From NCBI RefSeq assembly GCF_006365315.1, contig NZ_CP040968.1, positions 434,001 to 498,000 of the forward strand: a stretch of DNA of 64,000 bases. The letters run 5' to 3'. The notes under the pieces were generated by a model. It worked only from the letters and a program-made list of their open reading frames with translations, was not told the origin of the DNA and did not search any database. This stretch comes from Candidatus Methylopumilus universalis (GTDB lineage Bacteria > Pseudomonadota > Gammaproteobacteria > Burkholderiales > Methylophilaceae). Numbering within the stretch: position 1 is the first letter of the stretch; each line of letters begins with the position of its first letter. Positions 52,817 to 64,000 of this stretch are shown here, in pieces. The translations under genes and the position numbers were made by a program.

Positions 52817-53614
52817 ATGCTCATCGATAGCCACTGTCATTTAGATGCATTAGAGTTTAGTGATGAGCAAGATGCAATTATTAAAAACGCGCTTCATCAT
52901 GGCGTTGAAAAAATTATTATTCCCGCAGTTAACCGAAAAAGTTTTGATGATGTCATCGAGCTTAGAAAAAAATTTCCCAATTGCTTTTACGCTTTAGGTT
53001 TTCATCCTATGTATATTCATGACATGAAGGATTGTGATATGGATACGCTGAAAACTTATTTAAAAACATACGAGCCGGTCGCTGTAGGTGAGATTGGTTT
53101 AGATTTCTTTGAGACTAAAGATAATAAAACCATTCAAGAAGAAATTTTTGTAGCTCAATTAAAATTAGCAAGTGTTTTTGATTTGCCGGTCATTATGCAT
53201 GTCAGACAAGCGATTGATGATGTGCTTAAAAATTTAAGACGCTACCCAGTCAAAGGTGGTATCGCTCATGCCTTTAATGGCAGCATGCAACAAGCTGAAG
53301 CTTTTATTGAGATGGGATTTAAATTAGGCTTTGGTGGTGCAATGACTTATGCCAGGGCGACACATATTCAAGCGCTAGCTAAATCATTACCTATAGAGTC
53401 TATTGTGCTAGAGACAGACGCGCCTGATATTCCGCCATCATGGTTAGGACATCAAGGAAGAAATACTCCTGGAGAATTACATCAGATCGCAACTTTTTTT
53501 GCCGAATTACGAGGTATGAATTTAACTTCCGTGATTGAAACGTCACATCAAAATACGCTCGATGCACTCCCCAAAATAGTGCAGTTATGCACATCTGCTG
53601 AGAATTTACATTAA
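52817..53614 (+). CDS. TatD family deoxyribonuclease/metal hydrolase
   Basis: A 265-aa amidohydrolase-fold nuclease. The metal site is shown by MLIDSHCHLDALEF, GEIGLDFFE, VIMHVRQA and ETDAPDIPP. Family members act as 3'-5' exonucleases. This copy resembles YjjV/YcfH paralogues, so a specific symbol is not given. It begins nine bases after ribD. Confidence 0.87.
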   Translation: MLIDSHCHLDALEFSDEQDAIIKNALHHGVEKIIIPAVNRKSFDDVIELRKKFPNCFYALGFHPMYIHDMKDCDMDTLKTYLKTYEPVAVGEIGLDFFETKDNKTIQEEIFVAQLKLASVFDLPVIMHVRQAIDDVLKNLRRYPVKGGIAHAFNGSMQQAEAFIEMGFKLGFGGAMTYARATHIQALAKSLPIESIVLETDAPDIPPSWLGHQGRNTPGELHQIATFFAELRGMNLTSVIETSHQNTLDALPKIVQLCTSAENLH

Positions 53615-53747
53615 GTGTGAACAAAAACTCTAATGGAATTAGGTACATAAGTTAAGTCATTGATTTTAAATAACTTTTATTTAGCTTAAAAAATAAGCGA
53701 TCCAAAAAAACGCTTATAAATTCAAGAGTTATAAATTTATGTCATCT

Positions 53748-53826
53748 TTATCCACAAAGTTATCCACAGATTTTGTGGAGATGTTTTTTTAGTAAAACGG
53801 GTTGACAGCGCTCTATTTTATCCACT
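53748..53826 (+). promoter_or_regulatory. cluster of DnaA boxes
   Basis: Two perfect TTATCCACA boxes (53748-53756 and 53760-53768) lie three bases apart on the same strand; TTATCCACT (53818-53826) is one mismatch away. TGTGGAGAT (53774-53782) is a 7/9 match on the other strand. TCCACA (53763-53768) and TGTGGA (53774-53779) also form a hairpin that precedes seven T, so part of the signal may be a terminator for the tatD gene. Confidence 0.5.
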
Positions 53827-53906
53827 TAAAGAAAGCCTATTTTCTTGTTGATTTAGATAAAAAACGTTGAAATCCCTTTCCCTATTTGAGAAACCTCAAA
53901 CTTCAA

Positions 53907-56446
<2,540 letters not shown>

Positions 56447-56450
56447 ATAA

Positions 56451-57761
<1,311 letters not shown>

Positions 57762-57767
57762 TTTGAC

Positions 57768-58091
57768 ATGAAATCTTTAACCATTATTTTTGTTGTGTTA
57801 GTAGCTTTAATGCAATATCCATTATGGTTTGGCAAAGGTAGTTGGTTTCGCGTTTGGAGTTTAAATCAGCAAATCGAAATTCAAAAGAATACAAATACTG
57901 ATAATCAGATAAGAAACAATGTGCTTAATGCTGAAGTAAGTGATCTAAAGCAAGGTTTTTCAGCTATTGAAGAAAGAGCTCGCAATGAACTCGGTATGAT
58001 TAAGCAAGATGAAATATTTTTCCAGGTCACAAATCACGAAAAAGATAAAAAAGACACTGAAGTTCCAAGTAATACAAAAGCTAAGAACTAA
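57768..58091 (+). CDS. ftsB: cell division protein FtsB
   Basis: A 107-aa bitopic septum protein: short cytoplasmic N-terminus, one transmembrane helix (about residues 4-20), then a coiled coil (QQIEIQKNTNTDNQIRNN) and the conserved end AIEERARNELGMIKQDEIFF. It acts with FtsL and FtsQ in the divisome. Position after eno is the usual one. Its end overlaps the convergent ygfZ end by four bases. Confidence 0.93.
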   Translation: MKSLTIIFVVLVALMQYPLWFGKGSWFRVWSLNQQIEIQKNTNTDNQIRNNVLNAEVSDLKQGFSAIEERARNELGMIKQDEIFFQVTNHEKDKKDTEVPSNTKAKN

Positions 58092-59008
58092 TCAAATATT
58101 TTTTTATCTTCAGACATAATTTCTATTACATGGTTTTTGATATAGAGCGCTTCATGCGCTTGATCTACTCTTAATTCAATCAGCATGTTAGTTCTAAGTT
58201 CAATTTCTTTCGCTGACCTTACTAGCTGACCTATGACTTCTTTTTTTTCATTGATGATTTGCTCACCAGGCGTCAGATCATCTTCTGATTCGATAAAGGC
58301 TCGGAACATTCGTCTTTTAACTTTACCTAAATAGTGAGTTCTCGCAACGATTTCTTGCCCTGTGTAACAACCCTTTTTAAAATTAATACCATCAATAAGA
58401 TCCATATTTATAGACTGCGGGATGAAAGCTTCTTGTGTGGTTGGGTAAATATTAGGAATGCCATCAAAAATATTTAAATTGTCCCAAGATTCAATGCTCA
58501 TAGACGTATATTCAGGTAAGTTGAGTTTCATAAATGTATTGACTTTGGTAGTGTCGCCCATTAATTGATAACGTTCAGTATTTTTTCCTACACGCATAAT
58601 CATGACGTCATGTGATCTCACAATATCTAAATAATTTTCCGGAAGTTTAATACCTTGATTAAGGAGAGGTTTAGATCCTACAAAACCTACGCATGTAAAT
58701 TGATTGTCTAGTAAATTCAAAGAAACTTTTGAGCGCAGAACGTACATTTTAAGTCGACGAAGAATAGGTTCTGCAATCGAGCTATCTATCTGTATATGAA
58801 TTGAGTCATGCTCCTCGAAACACAACATAAAGGCCAGGACTCTTCCTTTAGGATTGCAAAAGCCAGCAAACAAAGCTTTATCATGTGAGATGAGTTTGAT
58901 GTCTTGTGTGAGCTGACCTTGCAGGAATGGGACCCGATCGTCACCCTCAACTTTAATCATTGAAGAGGTGTTAAGAAGAATAAATTTATTTTCTAAATTT
59001 AATGACAT
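58088..59008 (-). CDS. ygfZ: YgfZ/GcvT-like folate-binding protein
   Basis: A 306-aa protein of the YgfZ/Iba57 family that uses folate to help assemble or repair iron-sulfur enzymes. The hallmark KGCYTGQEIVART near residue 220 is intact, with the catalytic Cys. The N-terminus (VEGDDRVPFLQGQLTQDI) matches the family. The first 23 bp lie inside the end of mxaL, so it is probably the last gene of the mxa transcript in this window, perhaps to help the PQQ/iron-sulfur maturation; that link is inference. Confidence 0.92.
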   Translation of the reverse strand: MSLNLENKFILLNTSSMIKVEGDDRVPFLQGQLTQDIKLISHDKALFAGFCNPKGRVLAFMLCFEEHDSIHIQIDSSIAEPILRRLKMYVLRSKVSLNLLDNQFTCVGFVGSKPLLNQGIKLPENYLDIVRSHDVMIMRVGKNTERYQLMGDTTKVNTFMKLNLPEYTSMSIESWDNLNIFDGIPNIYPTTQEAFIPQSINMDLIDGINFKKGCYTGQEIVARTHYLGKVKRRMFRAFIESEDDLTPGEQIINEKKEVIGQLVRSAKEIELRTNMLIELRVDQAHEALYIKNHVIEIMSEDKKIFD

Positions 59009-59960
59009 GTTGAATTATTTTTTTTATCGAAATAAATCGAAGACTAAAAATGATGCCTGCGAGTGAAGCAAAAAACCACTTAAGGTGAAAATCTGCTTTA
59101 TCTTGCCATGCAGGTTTTTGTTTTTTCATCGCACTTAAAATATTAAGGACTGAATCTCCTCTTACATAAATACCATTAATTTGTTTTGTAATATCTTTGA
59201 GGTAAGCCTCATCTAATTTAGACATATAACGATCACTTTCACCGCCTGCGACATTATCATCTCGTGTACCAATATTTGCTTCTGAGATTTGTGCTATACC
59301 TGGTTGCAAGGCAAAGCTTTCGTTAGACCAATAGCCAATCAATTGATTTTTTCCATCGAGTTTTGGAATAGGGGCTCCCTTCAGGCTTCCAATCCCTACA
59401 ATCACCCAGTCACTGCCCCCTTGAAATTGAGCTAGGTCTTTTGTATTGAATGCGTGAAGCTTTGGTGCTTCTTCGCCATCCGTAAAATAAACCACTTGCG
59501 AGTTTTCAGGGAAACTTCTAATTAGGCGTGCGAGCGTAAAAAAGGACTCTCTCACGCGAGAATTACCAGACCAACCTGACCGCCAATCTAGATGATCGAT
59601 TGTATCTTCAATGGCATCAAAATTTTCACAGACTTCAATAGGTGTATAAGAAGCTGCCACACTTACACCCACGAACATTCCAATACTTACTTTTGTGCCA
59701 CAGGGAAGTTCAGACATAATTTCATGAAGACTATGCTTCATATACTGGAGTCTTGATACGGGCTTATTCATGATGGACATATCTACTGTGTTCATGCTTT
59801 GAGAAATATCAGCCACAAACATGTAGTTATAAATATTATGTTTAAGCGGTATGGATGGATTGATGATGGCGAGCGCCATAAATCCGATAGCTACAATTAG
59901 TGAGAGGGTGTCCGAATCGAGATTGGATCTCGATTTTATTTTGTTAAGCCACTCTTTCAT
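58986..59960 (-). CDS. mxaL: MxaL, von Willebrand A protein for methanol dehydrogenase maturation
   Basis: A 324-aa membrane-anchored VWA protein. An N-terminal transmembrane helix, then a VWA domain with MIDAS motif ADISQSMNTVD and FTDGEEAP, and a C-terminal helix. It is the last of mxaR-S-A-C-K-L, needed in Methylobacterium and related organisms for calcium insertion into methanol dehydrogenase. It follows mxaK by four bases and is overlapped by ygfZ. Assignment rests mainly on the gene order plus the VWA domain. Confidence 0.87.
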   Translation of the reverse strand: MKEWLNKIKSRSNLDSDTLSLIVAIGFMALAIINPSIPLKHNIYNYMFVADISQSMNTVDMSIMNKPVSRLQYMKHSLHEIMSELPCGTKVSIGMFVGVSVAASYTPIEVCENFDAIEDTIDHLDWRSGWSGNSRVRESFFTLARLIRSFPENSQVVYFTDGEEAPKLHAFNTKDLAQFQGGSDWVIVGIGSLKGAPIPKLDGKNQLIGYWSNESFALQPGIAQISEANIGTRDDNVAGGESDRYMSKLDEAYLKDITKQINGIYVRGDSVLNILSAMKKQKPAWQDKADFHLKWFFASLAGIIFSLRFISIKKIIQHVIKFRK

Positions 59961-59964
59961 AAAT

Positions 59965-60519
59965 TTAAGGTAAGCCTACGGGAATATTCCCCAGAATCAG
60001 TCCAGGTGAATCCGAGTCGCCAATACCTGGTGTTGGGTTGGCAGGTAATATCATCAGGACACGATCGAGGTTATGTTTCACATCCCACGCATGGTTATCT
60101 ATTTTAATTGAGAGCATATAAGCTGCTTTTGCTTGTCTAAATAAATACTCAGTTTCATTCTTTACGGTCATATCTGTTCCATTGATCGCTAATGCACGTT
60201 TAAAGAAAATATTGCCGACATTGTAATGAATGTCTGCTTTCTGTGACTGAGTAGCCACAGGCAAAAGATTTGAAAAAAGAATACCTGCTTCCTTATATCT
60301 TTCTTTAGTCGTGAGCCAGTAAGCTGTTGCATAGCGAGCCTCAAAACTATTGATGAACATACGAGGCGACTTACCTTCTGAAATGTTTTGATTAAATACT
60401 TGAATATTTTTTAGCTCGATAAATTGTTTAATAAATATACCGAGAGAGGTGATAAGAAGTGCAACAAAAAGCCAAGTAAGTTTTTTGGTGCTAAAAATAT
60501 TTTTTGTGATTAAAGCCAT
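59965..60519 (-). CDS. mxaK: MxaK, membrane protein of the mxa maturation cluster
   Basis: A 184-aa protein with one N-terminal transmembrane helix (about residues 14-30) and a helical, TPR-like region in the periplasm (SFEARYATAYWLTTKERYKE, DIHYNVGNIFFKRAL). It ends in a Gly/Pro-rich tail. This size and layout between two VWA genes fit MxaK. It overlaps mxaC by ten bases. The biochemical role is unknown; it is thought to help calcium loading. Confidence 0.8.
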   Translation of the reverse strand: MALITKNIFSTKKLTWLFVALLITSLGIFIKQFIELKNIQVFNQNISEGKSPRMFINSFEARYATAYWLTTKERYKEAGILFSNLLPVATQSQKADIHYNVGNIFFKRALAINGTDMTVKNETEYLFRQAKAAYMLSIKIDNHAWDVKHNLDRVLMILPANPTPGIGDSDSPGLILGNIPVGLP

Positions 60520-61487
60520 GATCTTACCTCTATCAGTTTAAGTGTAAGTAAAGCAATCATTAAAAGTGCAGCCGTGACAAAGCAATGTGTTGAATAATCT
60601 TGCCCAGGAATTTTTTCGAAATATTTAATCGGTTTTTTTTCTTTTTGATTAATATCTTCGATCGCTTTTTGTAGTGTTTTAGGATCTTCAGCTTCATAAG
60701 CCTGGAAGGGTGAGTTAAGTGACTTAAAGAATTCATTTAATTCGATTTGAGGCGGTAGCGCCTCATCATCTCTTGCTTTGAATGATGTATTAAAAATACT
60801 GATACCACCAGGCTGTCTTAATACAATCCAATAAAGACTAATTTTAAGTCGGCCAAACCAATCTTTAATTTTTTCTTGAGTCGCAGCATCAATACGTCCA
60901 GCACCATCTGAAAGTAAGATCACAGCTCTTGAGCCTGAGTCAGGTACCTTGTTAAATAATTCTGCGCCTGTTGTCAGTCCACTTCCTATATTGGTTTGAA
61001 ATAATGCGTTTCCAGCCGTGGCTCTGACCGCTGCAATGATTGCATTTTTATTGTCCGTTAATGGTAAAACATACATCGCAGAGTTACTAAAAGAAACCAT
61101 ACCCATCATGTCGTTTTTTCTTGAGTTTACAAAATCTGTAATCAATCTTGCCGCCGCTGCAGATTTCATTTCGCCTACTTTTGATTGGTCGTTCCCTGCA
61201 AAGGGATCATCCATACTGGCACTTCGGTCTAATACCAAACCAATTTGAGCGCCTATCCCTGTTTTTTCAATTTCTCTTTGTTGGGAGTGGGGACCGCTCA
61301 ATCCTACGATAATTGTAATTAGAATGAGTGTGGCAATAAATTTTAAAATGATTGCAATGATGCTTGAGAGACGGTCTTTTGGAATCATTTCGTTCCATGA
61401 ATAATATTGAAGAGAAGTCTCTTTAAAAATAAGCGGAATAAATGCTAAAGGTAAAAACCATAACACCCATGGAAATGAAAGTGTCAT
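60510..61487 (-). CDS. mxaC: MxaC, von Willebrand A protein of the mxa cluster
   Basis: A 325-aa VWA protein. N-terminal helices (FPWVLWFLPLAFIPLIF and a second near residue 50), MIDAS motif VLDRSASMDDPF, ILLSDGAGRID and a C-terminal transmembrane helix before RSWL. BatA-like proteins look the same, but the position between mxaA and mxaK decides for MxaC. It overlaps mxaA by four bases and mxaK by ten. Confidence 0.86.
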   Translation of the reverse strand: MTLSFPWVLWFLPLAFIPLIFKETSLQYYSWNEMIPKDRLSSIIAIILKFIATLILITIIVGLSGPHSQQREIEKTGIGAQIGLVLDRSASMDDPFAGNDQSKVGEMKSAAAARLITDFVNSRKNDMMGMVSFSNSAMYVLPLTDNKNAIIAAVRATAGNALFQTNIGSGLTTGAELFNKVPDSGSRAVILLSDGAGRIDAATQEKIKDWFGRLKISLYWIVLRQPGGISIFNTSFKARDDEALPPQIELNEFFKSLNSPFQAYEAEDPKTLQKAIEDINQKEKKPIKYFEKIPGQDYSTHCFVTAALLMIALLTLKLIEVRSWL

Positions 61488-62476
61488 TTAGCAATACCTA
61501 CCACAAGAGAACTTTTATCGACGATCAGTTTTCTTTCACAATCTCGACAATGCTTCGAGAAATTCTTCAGCCATTTGAGTATTGCTTCGTTGTCCTGTTT
61601 TTTTGATGAAGCATTAAAAAATACAAGTGTTGAAAGCTTAAAAAACTCTCGAAGTTCCGAGTCGATATTTTCGAAAGAATTATTTTTTGCGTAAAGAAGA
61701 GATAGTGTGTCTTTAAATAGTGTTTTTCCTGTCACAAGATCGAAAGCGCGATGCATATCTGTCATCGCTTTTTCAACAGAAGCAGGCGTGGCTTTGAGTT
61801 TACTAATGGTGCGATGCGTTCTTGCAAATACACCGCGCGCATTAGGCAGCCAAGCATATTGACTATAAATATAAAGGAGGCCGATTAATGAGAGAAGTGC
61901 AATGATGCCAGAAATTTTTAAGGTTTTAATGGGCCCTGCTTCGTCTATTAAAATGACACCTCGGAGAGGGCTCATATCTTCCTCAATTTTGACATTACCA
62001 AATATAGAAAGTGGGGAAATTGCGATTCGACGTTCAGGGATTCTATATTTAAATACTTTCTTTTCAGGGCTATTAGGATTTAAGACTCGAATATATTCAG
62101 CGGGTAAAAATCCTGGCTTAGCGACCACGTTATTGGTAAAGATTTGGTACGTGAGATCAAGCGTTAATGTCGTTGATGTTTTACCTTCTTTTAACACATG
62201 CTCCATAGTATCTAAAACAATGCCCAAATCTTGTCCCTTGTATTTTCTTTCATAGCCAGGAATGGGGAGAGACTCTTTGATAAGCACATAAGGCTTTTTA
62301 ATAGTGATTTCAATATGTCTTGAAGATTTATCACCAATCGTATAACCCACTTGCTGTAAAGGCTCTTTGATTTTGATAGATACGATACCCTCTTTAATAT
62401 CAGGCCATTCTTGAGCATCTAGCGCAAAACTTGAGGTTGACAGTAAAAGCATCCAGAAGGAAATAAAATATTTCAT
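61484..62476 (-). CDS. mxaA: MxaA, exported protein for methanol dehydrogenase maturation
   Basis: A 330-aa protein with a signal peptide (cleavage near SFA-LD), a beta-rich periplasmic domain, one transmembrane helix (about residues 190-207) and a cytoplasmic helical tail. I place the start at ATG 62474-62476; the TTG at 62494 would extend it six codons upstream and overlap mxaS. Order mxaS-mxaA-mxaC supports the name. MxaA is required for calcium incorporation into MxaFI in Methylobacterium extorquens. Confidence 0.83.
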   Translation of the reverse strand: MKYFISFWMLLLSTSSFALDAQEWPDIKEGIVSIKIKEPLQQVGYTIGDKSSRHIEITIKKPYVLIKESLPIPGYERKYKGQDLGIVLDTMEHVLKEGKTSTTLTLDLTYQIFTNNVVAKPGFLPAEYIRVLNPNSPEKKVFKYRIPERRIAISPLSIFGNVKIEEDMSPLRGVILIDEAGPIKTLKISGIIALLSLIGLLYIYSQYAWLPNARGVFARTHRTISKLKATPASVEKAMTDMHRAFDLVTGKTLFKDTLSLLYAKNNSFENIDSELREFFKLSTLVFFNASSKKQDNEAILKWLKNFSKHCRDCERKLIVDKSSLVVGIAK

Positions 62477-62480
62477 AACC

Positions 62481-63341
62481 TTAGGCGCCCACAAATTGAT
62501 TAAAGTATTCAGTCATTTTATTTGCATCGAAATGCTCATCTACAAAAAAAGGTGGGATATCAAAATTCATAAAAGCTTTTGTAATCGCCGCACGTCTTTT
62601 TTCAAACGAATCTACAATTTTTTCTTTTAATTCTTTTCTTAAGAAAAGCGTGTCTTTTTTGCCGCTCTCAGGATCGGTAATAGTCACAATGCCAAAATTA
62701 GGTAGGTTGATATATTCTTTTTTGTCCCACAGCACAATAGGAACCACGTGATGCCTCATAAGATTCGATAAACAATTTTCTAATTCAACTTCTGGTATAT
62801 GAAAGTCTGAAATGAAGAAAATAAGTGCGCGCTCGCGCGGCATGTATTGGTAAAGATCTTTGATGGCTCGGTTTGATTTGTTTGTGGATGTAAATTTTTT
62901 AAGTTCGTTAATGAGCGTCATGGCATGTTGCGATCTAAATGAAATAGGCGCCAACCAATCCTCTCTAATTTCATCATCAAAACCTACAAGCCCTAGCGCA
63001 TCGTGACGATCAATCACTGAATGTGCAATCGATTGAGCAACTTCGGCTGCAAGATTAATTTTTTTATTTTTTCCACCAAAATTCATACTGGCAGATAAGT
63101 CACACACAATCATGACGGGTGTTGCACTTCGCTGATTGAATATTTTGACGTGAATCTCACCTAAAGGATCTCGAATCGATTGACGAATATCAATGCGCCT
63201 TGGATCAGGATAAGACAGGAGTGTTGTGTGACCCGCAAACTCAATACCCATACCTCTCTGGTTGCTTTTATGGCGACCAGGATGTTTGCCTTTAGATTTC
63301 CACCCGATGTGGTAATCAAATAATGGAGTGGCTTGTGTCAT
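62481..63341 (-). CDS. mxaS: MxaS, DUF58 protein of the mxa cluster
   Basis: A 286-aa DUF58 protein. The VWA-like MIDAS is VCDLSASMNFGG, with the family's opening GIEFAGHTTLLSYPDPRR and an FFISDFHIP segment. DUF58 proteins are usually encoded after MoxR ATPases; here mxaR ends six bases upstream. The start is ATG 63339-63341. It forms the R-S pair at the head of the maturation gene set. Confidence 0.9.
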   Translation of the reverse strand: MTQATPLFDYHIGWKSKGKHPGRHKSNQRGMGIEFAGHTTLLSYPDPRRIDIRQSIRDPLGEIHVKIFNQRSATPVMIVCDLSASMNFGGKNKKINLAAEVAQSIAHSVIDRHDALGLVGFDDEIREDWLAPISFRSQHAMTLINELKKFTSTNKSNRAIKDLYQYMPRERALIFFISDFHIPEVELENCLSNLMRHHVVPIVLWDKKEYINLPNFGIVTITDPESGKKDTLFLRKELKEKIVDSFEKRRAAITKAFMNFDIPPFFVDEHFDANKMTEYFNQFVGA

Positions 63342-63346
63342 GTTCT

Positions 63347-64000
63347 TTAAGGTGCGTTGATAGCGTTTAGAATGCCATTCGTTAAATCGCGAGCAATCAC
63401 AGTTCTTCGCATTTCATAAACAGGATTAAATACGAGTCGATGTGCAATGGTTTCGTGGAATACGGCATGGATATCTGCAGGGGTCACAGATGTGCGATCA
63501 TTAAGCCATGCATTTACACGCGCAGCTTTCATCATCATACTCATGCCGCGGGGGCTCGCGCCTGATACGATCAATCGGTTCATATCAATATCGGACAGCT
63601 TGATGCCATAGTCGCCTGGATTTTTTGTAGCTTTCCATAAGCGCAATGCATAATTTTTTAATGCTTCAGTCGCTTTAATATTTTCTTGAATCGTTTCTGA
63701 AAGTTCATTGAGCTTATTGAATTTAATCAAATTAGGTTTCACTTCCTCAATGAGCTTATCTGCATTATGAAATTTAGTTTCAAAGACGAGGTCTTTCATC
63801 ATCTCATCTGCTTTTGGAATAAGAATAGGTATTTCCATCATAAAGCGGTCTCGTGCTGCAGAGGGAATCTCGAATGTTTCTTCCCGTTCTACTTGGTTTC
63901 GATCGGCGAATACCACCATATGTGGGAAGTAGTGTTCTTTATTAAATGCAGACAATGTTTTCTCTGCCATGATTCTTAAGAGCAATGAATGCACTTGTGG
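63347..64000 (-). CDS. mxaR: MxaR (MoxR-type AAA+ ATPase), 3' part
   Basis: The last 217 residues of a MoxR ATPase; the gene continues beyond the window end, so Walker A is not seen. Visible parts: PQVHSLLLRIMAEKTL (sensor-1 side helix region), FADRNQVEREETFEIPSAA with the arginine-finger region DRFMMEI, and sensor 2 in VSGASPRGMSMMMKAARVNA. It is the first of R-S-A-C-K-L. MoxR acts as chaperone with VWA partners in loading metal or cofactor into methanol dehydrogenase. Confidence 0.92.
   Translation of the reverse strand, partial: PQVHSLLLRIMAEKTLSAFNKEHYFPHMVVFADRNQVEREETFEIPSAARDRFMMEIPILIPKADEMMKDLVFETKFHNADKLIEEVKPNLIKFNKLNELSETIQENIKATEALKNYALRLWKATKNPGDYGIKLSDIDMNRLIVSGASPRGMSMMMKAARVNAWLNDRTSVTPADIHAVFHETIAHRLVFNPVYEMRRTVIARDLTNGILNAINAP

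Noticed and set aside
59965-61487. BatA/BatB/BatC aerotolerance operon instead of mxa genes
   Set aside because: The domains are alike, but the MoxR-DUF58-exported protein-VWA-TPR-VWA order with an exported MxaA-like protein matches mxaRSACKL, and pqqA and the methylotroph context agree.

Overview
The window is AT-rich and densely coded. It is best explained as chromosome of a planktonic methylotrophic betaproteobacterium of the Methylophilaceae, close to the OM43 / 'Candidatus Methylopumilus' lineage. Evidence for this is the mxaRSACKL methanol-dehydrogenase maturation cluster, a free-standing pqqA, two adjacent proton-pump-type rhodopsins with a complete retinal pathway, short intergenic gaps, and no visible insertion sequence, tRNA, rRNA or CRISPR. 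The taxonomic call is inference from gene content.

Layout. 1-9.9 kb: end of a membrane protein, a 49-residue membrane peptide, an iron-sulfur (6-4)-type photolyase, a beta-CASP nuclease, a TSUP exporter, Sua5, an exported histone-deacetylase-like hydrolase, TerC and a Fur-box-controlled siderophore receptor. 10-20 kb: tdh-kbl threonine degradation, two tiny cysteine-containing ORFs, cytochrome c5, glnE, msrPQ, and a group of small genes (TIGR03643, DUF2256, HNH, DUF3147, DUF429, DUF393). 20-29 kb: a 560-bp leader region, proteorhodopsin, a strong terminator, a xanthorhodopsin-type pump, crtE-crtI-crtB-crtY-blh and nhaD. The crt and blh genes make beta-carotene and cleave it to retinal. The pumps and the sodium/proton antiporter can then interconvert proton and sodium gradients.

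29-41 kb: umuC without umuD, a metal-linked DUF2946-like/ZnuD-like pair, MORN and small exported proteins, alternative oxidase, pqqA, DUF4399, a degenerate CDF protein, a lipoprotein, a PhoX-like secreted protein and a CorA-type transporter whose leader can be drawn as an H-type pseudoknot covering the Shine-Dalgarno. 41-48 kb: YgiQ, a second TSUP, and a regulatory block (AraC, XRE-type HTH, response regulator, histidine kinase, outer-membrane barrel) with related palindromes upstream of two of its transcription units.

48-64 kb: mostly housekeeping genes (phosphomannomutase, iscX, glyA, nrdR, ribD, tatD, pyrG, kdsA, eno, ftsB, ygfZ), then mxaL-K-C-A-S-R on the minus strand, with mxaR running off the window end. 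glyA and tdh-kbl feed one-carbon/glycine metabolism. The mxa genes and pqqA serve PQQ-dependent methanol oxidation, but the dehydrogenase gene itself is not in the window.
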